NCBI GenBank assembly: GCA_964537825.1
Contig: CAZIDL010000088.1
Location: 1-8,365 of the forward strand
DNA from: CAZIDL01 sp964537825
GTDB taxonomy: Bacteria > Bacteroidota > Bacteroidia > Flavobacteriales_D > CAYVSK01
Reading direction: 5' to 3'
DNA: 8,365 bases
How positions within the stretch are numbered: the first letter of the stretch is position 1; the number at the start of each line of letters is the position of its first letter. Shown piece after piece: positions 5,321 through 8,365 of the stretch. A program made the translations under genes and the position numbers. Under the pieces are notes generated by a model. It was not told the origin of the DNA, did not search any database, and saw only the letters and a list, made by a program, of their open reading frames with translations.

Positions 5321-7911
5321 AAGCCGTCCGGAACAGCCTCTTTCTCTTATTTTTCTGCCTCTCCCTTTCTTTAGGAGCTCAGGAAAAAGCGGGCACGGAC
5401 CCTTACCTGGAAACCCTCATCGAACGTTCAGCTCCTGAGCGGGAGCTGAACCTCTTCATCAAAGGGGAGGGTAATGCCATTGCTCGCTACTGCCATAGGA
5501 AAGGAGCTCACTTCAAGTTCGAGAGCGACGGCTATGCTTCCGTACGGGTCAAAGCCGGAAAGATCCGGGAGCTTCAACAAAAGGATTTCGTCGAGCGCAT
5601 CGTAGTGCAAATGGGGAAAGGGCATGCCCTGAACGATACCATGCGGGTACGGAACAGGATCGGGGGGATCCACCAGGGGAATAAGCTCCCCCGGTCCTAC
5701 AAGGGAAAGGATGTGATCCTGGGTTACATCGATTCCGGGATCGACCTCGACCATCCCGACTTTCAAGACTCAACAGGCCGCACGCGCGTTCTGACCCTTT
5801 GGGACCAGACCTTCCCCGACTCTGTGAACACCCCCTCTAAATATGGCTACGGACAGGAGTGGGACTCCACACTCATCAATGCAGGGAACTGCCCGCATCA
5901 GGACCAAACAGGTTATTACGGGCACGGTACCTCGGTCACGAGCGTGGGATCGGGGAATGGCCTTGCGACAGGCAACCATGCCGGAGGAGCCCCCCGTTCG
6001 GACATGATCATCGTCTCCAATGACCTTAGCGCACCCAACTGGAAGGCTACGATCGTGGATGCAGTGGACTACATCCTCGAACGGGCGGATTCGATCGGGA
6101 AACCAGTGGTCATCAATGCGAGCCTGGGAAGCTATTTGGGCCCCCACGACGCCAAAGACCCTGCAGCCCTTCTGATCGATAGCCTGATCCAGGAAAGGAA
6201 AGGAAGGATGATGGTGGCAGCAGCAGGGAATGCAGGCCATATCCCCTTTCACTTAGGATACTCCGTCTCCTCCGACACGAACTTCACCTGGTTCGAATAC
6301 AACAGCAGTTCCTCCTTGGGTTATGGCGCGGTCTATTTCGAAGCCTGGGCGGATACGTCGGACTTCAAGAAAGTGGAATACGCGATCGGTGCGGATCGTG
6401 TAAATCCTTCCTACCTCTACCGGGGACGAACTCCCTTTCATCAGATCCAGAACAACCTGGACAGCACCATCACGGATACGCTCACGAACGGTAGCGGAGA
6501 TACACTAGCGATCGCAGAGACTTACGGGCAGCGGATCGGCGACCGCTACAAGCTGCAAGTACACCTGAAGGAACCCGATTCCAATCAATACCGTTTCCGC
6601 TTCATGACCACCGGATCCGGCCGCTTCGATGTATGGTCCGCCGATTTCCTTGGAACTTCTTCGATCGTCGACAGCAATTCCCTCCCTACATCGGCCCAAT
6701 TCCCTGACATTGCTGATTATAAAGCACCAGACCGCCGGAAGACGATCGTGGATTCCTGGAACTGCTCCGAAGAGGTGCTAACAGTAGCCAATCACGTAGG
6801 CCGGGTGGACTACGTTGACATCAATGACAGCACCGTGAGCGTTAATGGTACGCCGGGAGATATCGCTTTTAATTCGAGCCGGGGGCCAACACGGAACGGC
6901 AGGAACAAACCCGACATTTCCGCCACCGGCGTTATCCTTATGACAGCGGGACCTTTGGACCGGCTCAACTACCTGATCAACAACGAACCCCACAAGGTCC
7001 ACAGAGACAGCATGCACATGCGGAACGGGGGTACTTCTGTAGCAGCCCCCGTGCTGACCGCGATCGCCGGACTTTACTTCCAAAGATGCCCCAAGGCGTC
7101 CCATCAGGAAGTTATCCAAGCAGTACAGAAGACAGCACGGAAAGATAGTTTTACAGGAAGCCTTCCGAACGATCGCTGGGGACACGGAAAAGTGGATGCT
7201 CATCAAGCCCTATCGAACAGTCTTTACGATCCACTGCTCAGTTATCCGGATACTGTGAGCTGTGGTGACCCGATCCCCTTGGGCACCAAAAAGCCTTATT
7301 CAGAATATCGCTGGCCGGACAGCTCCATCACTTCTCCACTGATGGTGGACAGTTCCGGGACCTATTTCGCAAAAGTGTTCGACAGCTCAGCTTGTCCGGC
7401 TATGACGGACAGCGCTGACCTAACGGTGCATTCCCTCCCCCAGAAGCCCATCATCTACCAGCAAGGAGACAGCCTCTTCACCCCATCAAGCGGCCTCGAT
7501 TACCAGTGGTACCGGAACGGGACGCCCATTACCAACGCTACCCAACAAGGTCATCGGATCGAAGAGCAAGGAAGCTTTCATTTGGTGGTGGTTGACAGCA
7601 ACGGATGTCAGAACCGTTCAGATACCGTCCACGCGATCCCTTCTTCCATTAGGGCTCGGAAAGACAGCTTTCAGGTAAGAATATCGCCGAATCCGACGGA
7701 AAAGGAGGTCCGATTCCTCACCTCGCGGCCATTAAAGGAGCCGCTCTACTACGAATTGCAAAGCTTGCGCGGTGATGTTCTGCGCAGGGGCAAGATCGCT
7801 CCCGGAATGGATGAAAAGCGGATCCGTACGAAAGGGTTGTCCCCCGGGCTTTATTTGTTGCAATGGGAGCAGAAAGGGCAGAAAGGGATCATCAAGCTCG
7901 TGAAACGCTAG
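5317..7911 (+). CDS. Secreted S8 (subtilisin-like) serine protease with T9SS sorting domain
   Basis: An 864-residue exported protease. Residues 1-21 form a signal peptide (hydrophobic 8-20, likely cut at GA-QEK). Residues about 40-110 look like a propeptide-type region. The peptidase domain follows, with catalytic Asp139 in YIDSGID, His203 in GHGTS, oxyanion Asn305 in AAGNAG and catalytic Ser574 in GGTSVAAP; all are intact. About 190 residues between Asn305 and the sequence near SRGPT (521-525) form a beta-rich insertion seen in larger Bacteroidota subtilases. Residues 640-775 hold two Ig/PKD-like segments, and 785-864 form a type A T9SS sorting domain with ISPNP near its start and GLSPGLYLLQW before the basic end. 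The protein should therefore cross the outer membrane through the Por secretion system and be released or surface-attached. The ATG at 5317 overlaps the preceding stop codon and gives the signal peptide. The substrate is unknown. Confidence 0.93.
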   Translation: MKAVRNSLFLLFFCLSLSLGAQEKAGTDPYLETLIERSAPERELNLFIKGEGNAIARYCHRKGAHFKFESDGYASVRVKAGKIRELQQKDFVERIVVQMGKGHALNDTMRVRNRIGGIHQGNKLPRSYKGKDVILGYIDSGIDLDHPDFQDSTGRTRVLTLWDQTFPDSVNTPSKYGYGQEWDSTLINAGNCPHQDQTGYYGHGTSVTSVGSGNGLATGNHAGGAPRSDMIIVSNDLSAPNWKATIVDAVDYILERADSIGKPVVINASLGSYLGPHDAKDPAALLIDSLIQERKGRMMVAAAGNAGHIPFHLGYSVSSDTNFTWFEYNSSSSLGYGAVYFEAWADTSDFKKVEYAIGADRVNPSYLYRGRTPFHQIQNNLDSTITDTLTNGSGDTLAIAETYGQRIGDRYKLQVHLKEPDSNQYRFRFMTTGSGRFDVWSADFLGTSSIVDSNSLPTSAQFPDIADYKAPDRRKTIVDSWNCSEEVLTVANHVGRVDYVDINDSTVSVNGTPGDIAFNSSRGPTRNGRNKPDISATGVILMTAGPLDRLNYLINNEPHKVHRDSMHMRNGGTSVAAPVLTAIAGLYFQRCPKASHQEVIQAVQKTARKDSFTGSLPNDRWGHGKVDAHQALSNSLYDPLLSYPDTVSCGDPIPLGTKKPYSEYRWPDSSITSPLMVDSSGTYFAKVFDSSACPAMTDSADLTVHSLPQKPIIYQQGDSLFTPSSGLDYQWYRNGTPITNATQQGHRIEEQGSFHLVVVDSNGCQNRSDTVHAIPSSIRARKDSFQVRISPNPTEKEVRFLTSRPLKEPLYYELQSLRGDVLRRGKIAPGMDEKRIRTKGLSPGLYLLQWEQKGQKGIIKLVKR

Positions 7912-7951
7912 ATCAGGATCTTTTAAATTCGACCCTTTCATCGCTCGAGCT

Positions 7952-8365
7952 ATGATAGACCTCGAAAGGATCGTTTCCATTTCCGGAAAACCCGGCCTTC
8001 ACCGCTTGCTCTCCACCTCTTCGAAAGGGCTGATCGTGGAATCTGTGGAAAGCGGGAAACGCTTGCCCGCCAACCCGAACAACAGCATCAGCACGCTGGA
8101 CGAGATCATGATCCACACCAAGGACGGGGAGATCGCGCTTGGAGAGCTCTTTCAACGGATCCACGATGCGGAGGACGGAGGTCCAACCATCGACCACCGT
8201 TCATCGAAAGAAGAGCTAAAAGCGAAGTTCGAAGAACTGCTCCCGGAATACGACGAAGAAAAGGTTCACCCCTCCGACATCAAGAAATGCTTCCAGTGGT
8301 ACAACATCCTTTACGAAGCAGGTGCCTTGCAGGTCAAAGCATCCGATGAAGGGACGGAGAACCCT
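7952..8365 (+). CDS. DUF5606 domain protein, C-terminus cut by window edge
   Basis: An open frame begins at ATG 7952, 40 bases after the protease stop codon, and runs without a stop for 138 codons to the end of the window. The sequence starts MIDLERIVSISGKPGLHRLL, continues with GLIVESVESGKRL (26-38), DEIMIHT (50-56), GGPTIDHRSSKEEL (76-89) and LPEYDEEKVHPSDIKK (97-112), and has WYNIL at 116-120. These blocks match my recollection of the DUF5606 family, which is about 140-150 residues long, so only the last few residues are probably missing. It is predicted to be soluble and cytoplasmic, with no known activity. In Flavobacteriia this gene is commonly found near mazG, def and ruvX; here mazG lies about 4 kb to the left on the other strand. 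Confidence 0.88.
   Translation, partial: MIDLERIVSISGKPGLHRLLSTSSKGLIVESVESGKRLPANPNNSISTLDEIMIHTKDGEIALGELFQRIHDAEDGGPTIDHRSSKEELKAKFEELLPEYDEEKVHPSDIKKCFQWYNILYEAGALQVKASDEGTENP

Noticed and set aside
7910..7924. Terminator AGATC-AG-GATCT followed by TTT after the protease gene
   Set aside because: With a workable loop the stem is only four bases and the T-run is short, so it is too weak to call.
7924..7931. TAAATTCG as a -7 promoter element for the DUF5606 gene
   Set aside because: It differs from the TAnnTTTG consensus at a fixed position and has no TTG at the -33 distance.

Overview
The window looks like chromosomal DNA from a member of the Bacteroidota, most likely Flavobacteriales-like and of moderate GC content. 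Four things point that way: a secreted subtilase with a C-terminal type IX secretion (T9SS) sorting domain; a DUF5606 protein; a SiaB/SiaC (DUF6272/DUF1987) gene pair; and -7 promoter elements of the TAnnTTTG type. The 258-residue short AMP nucleosidase and the stand-alone HsdR-N-like protein also occur as ordinary chromosomal genes in that phylum. I see no tRNA, rRNA, CRISPR array, insertion sequence or phage gene.

Layout. Positions 1-1497 are read on the minus strand: a lipoprotein of a Bacteroidota-specific type (688-1497), a SiaB-family kinase (38-613), and the first eight codons of a SiaC-family protein cut by the window edge (1-26). From a short divergent gap, 1552-3060 is read on the plus strand: a class I SAM-dependent methyltransferase followed 9 bases later by a ZIP-family metal transporter, very probably one operon. 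Two genes then converge on it from the minus strand: a short AMP nucleosidase (4005-4781) and, 13 bases after it, MazG (3173-3991), both acting on purine or other nucleotides. A 95-base divergent gap containing a 23-base near-perfect palindrome separates AMP nucleosidase from the plus-strand block 4877-8365. That block holds a stand-alone HsdR-N-like nuclease-fold protein, an overlapping (ATGA) secreted S8 protease with T9SS signal, and a DUF5606 protein that runs off the right edge.

How the genes fit together. Nucleotide housekeeping (AMP nucleosidase plus MazG) and the methyltransferase-ZIP pair are the clearest functional groupings. SiaB with SiaC is known from Pseudomonas as a kinase and substrate in a phosphorylation switch; the matching phosphatase, if present, must lie beyond the left edge. 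The coupling of the HsdR-N-like gene to an exported protease has no obvious functional logic and may be simple packing. All genes appear intact except the two cut by the window edges. I do not see a clearly new multi-gene system. The least explained signals are the palindrome before AMP nucleosidase, the strong excess of GATC sites, and the uncharacterised lipoprotein, HsdR-N-like and DUF5606 proteins.
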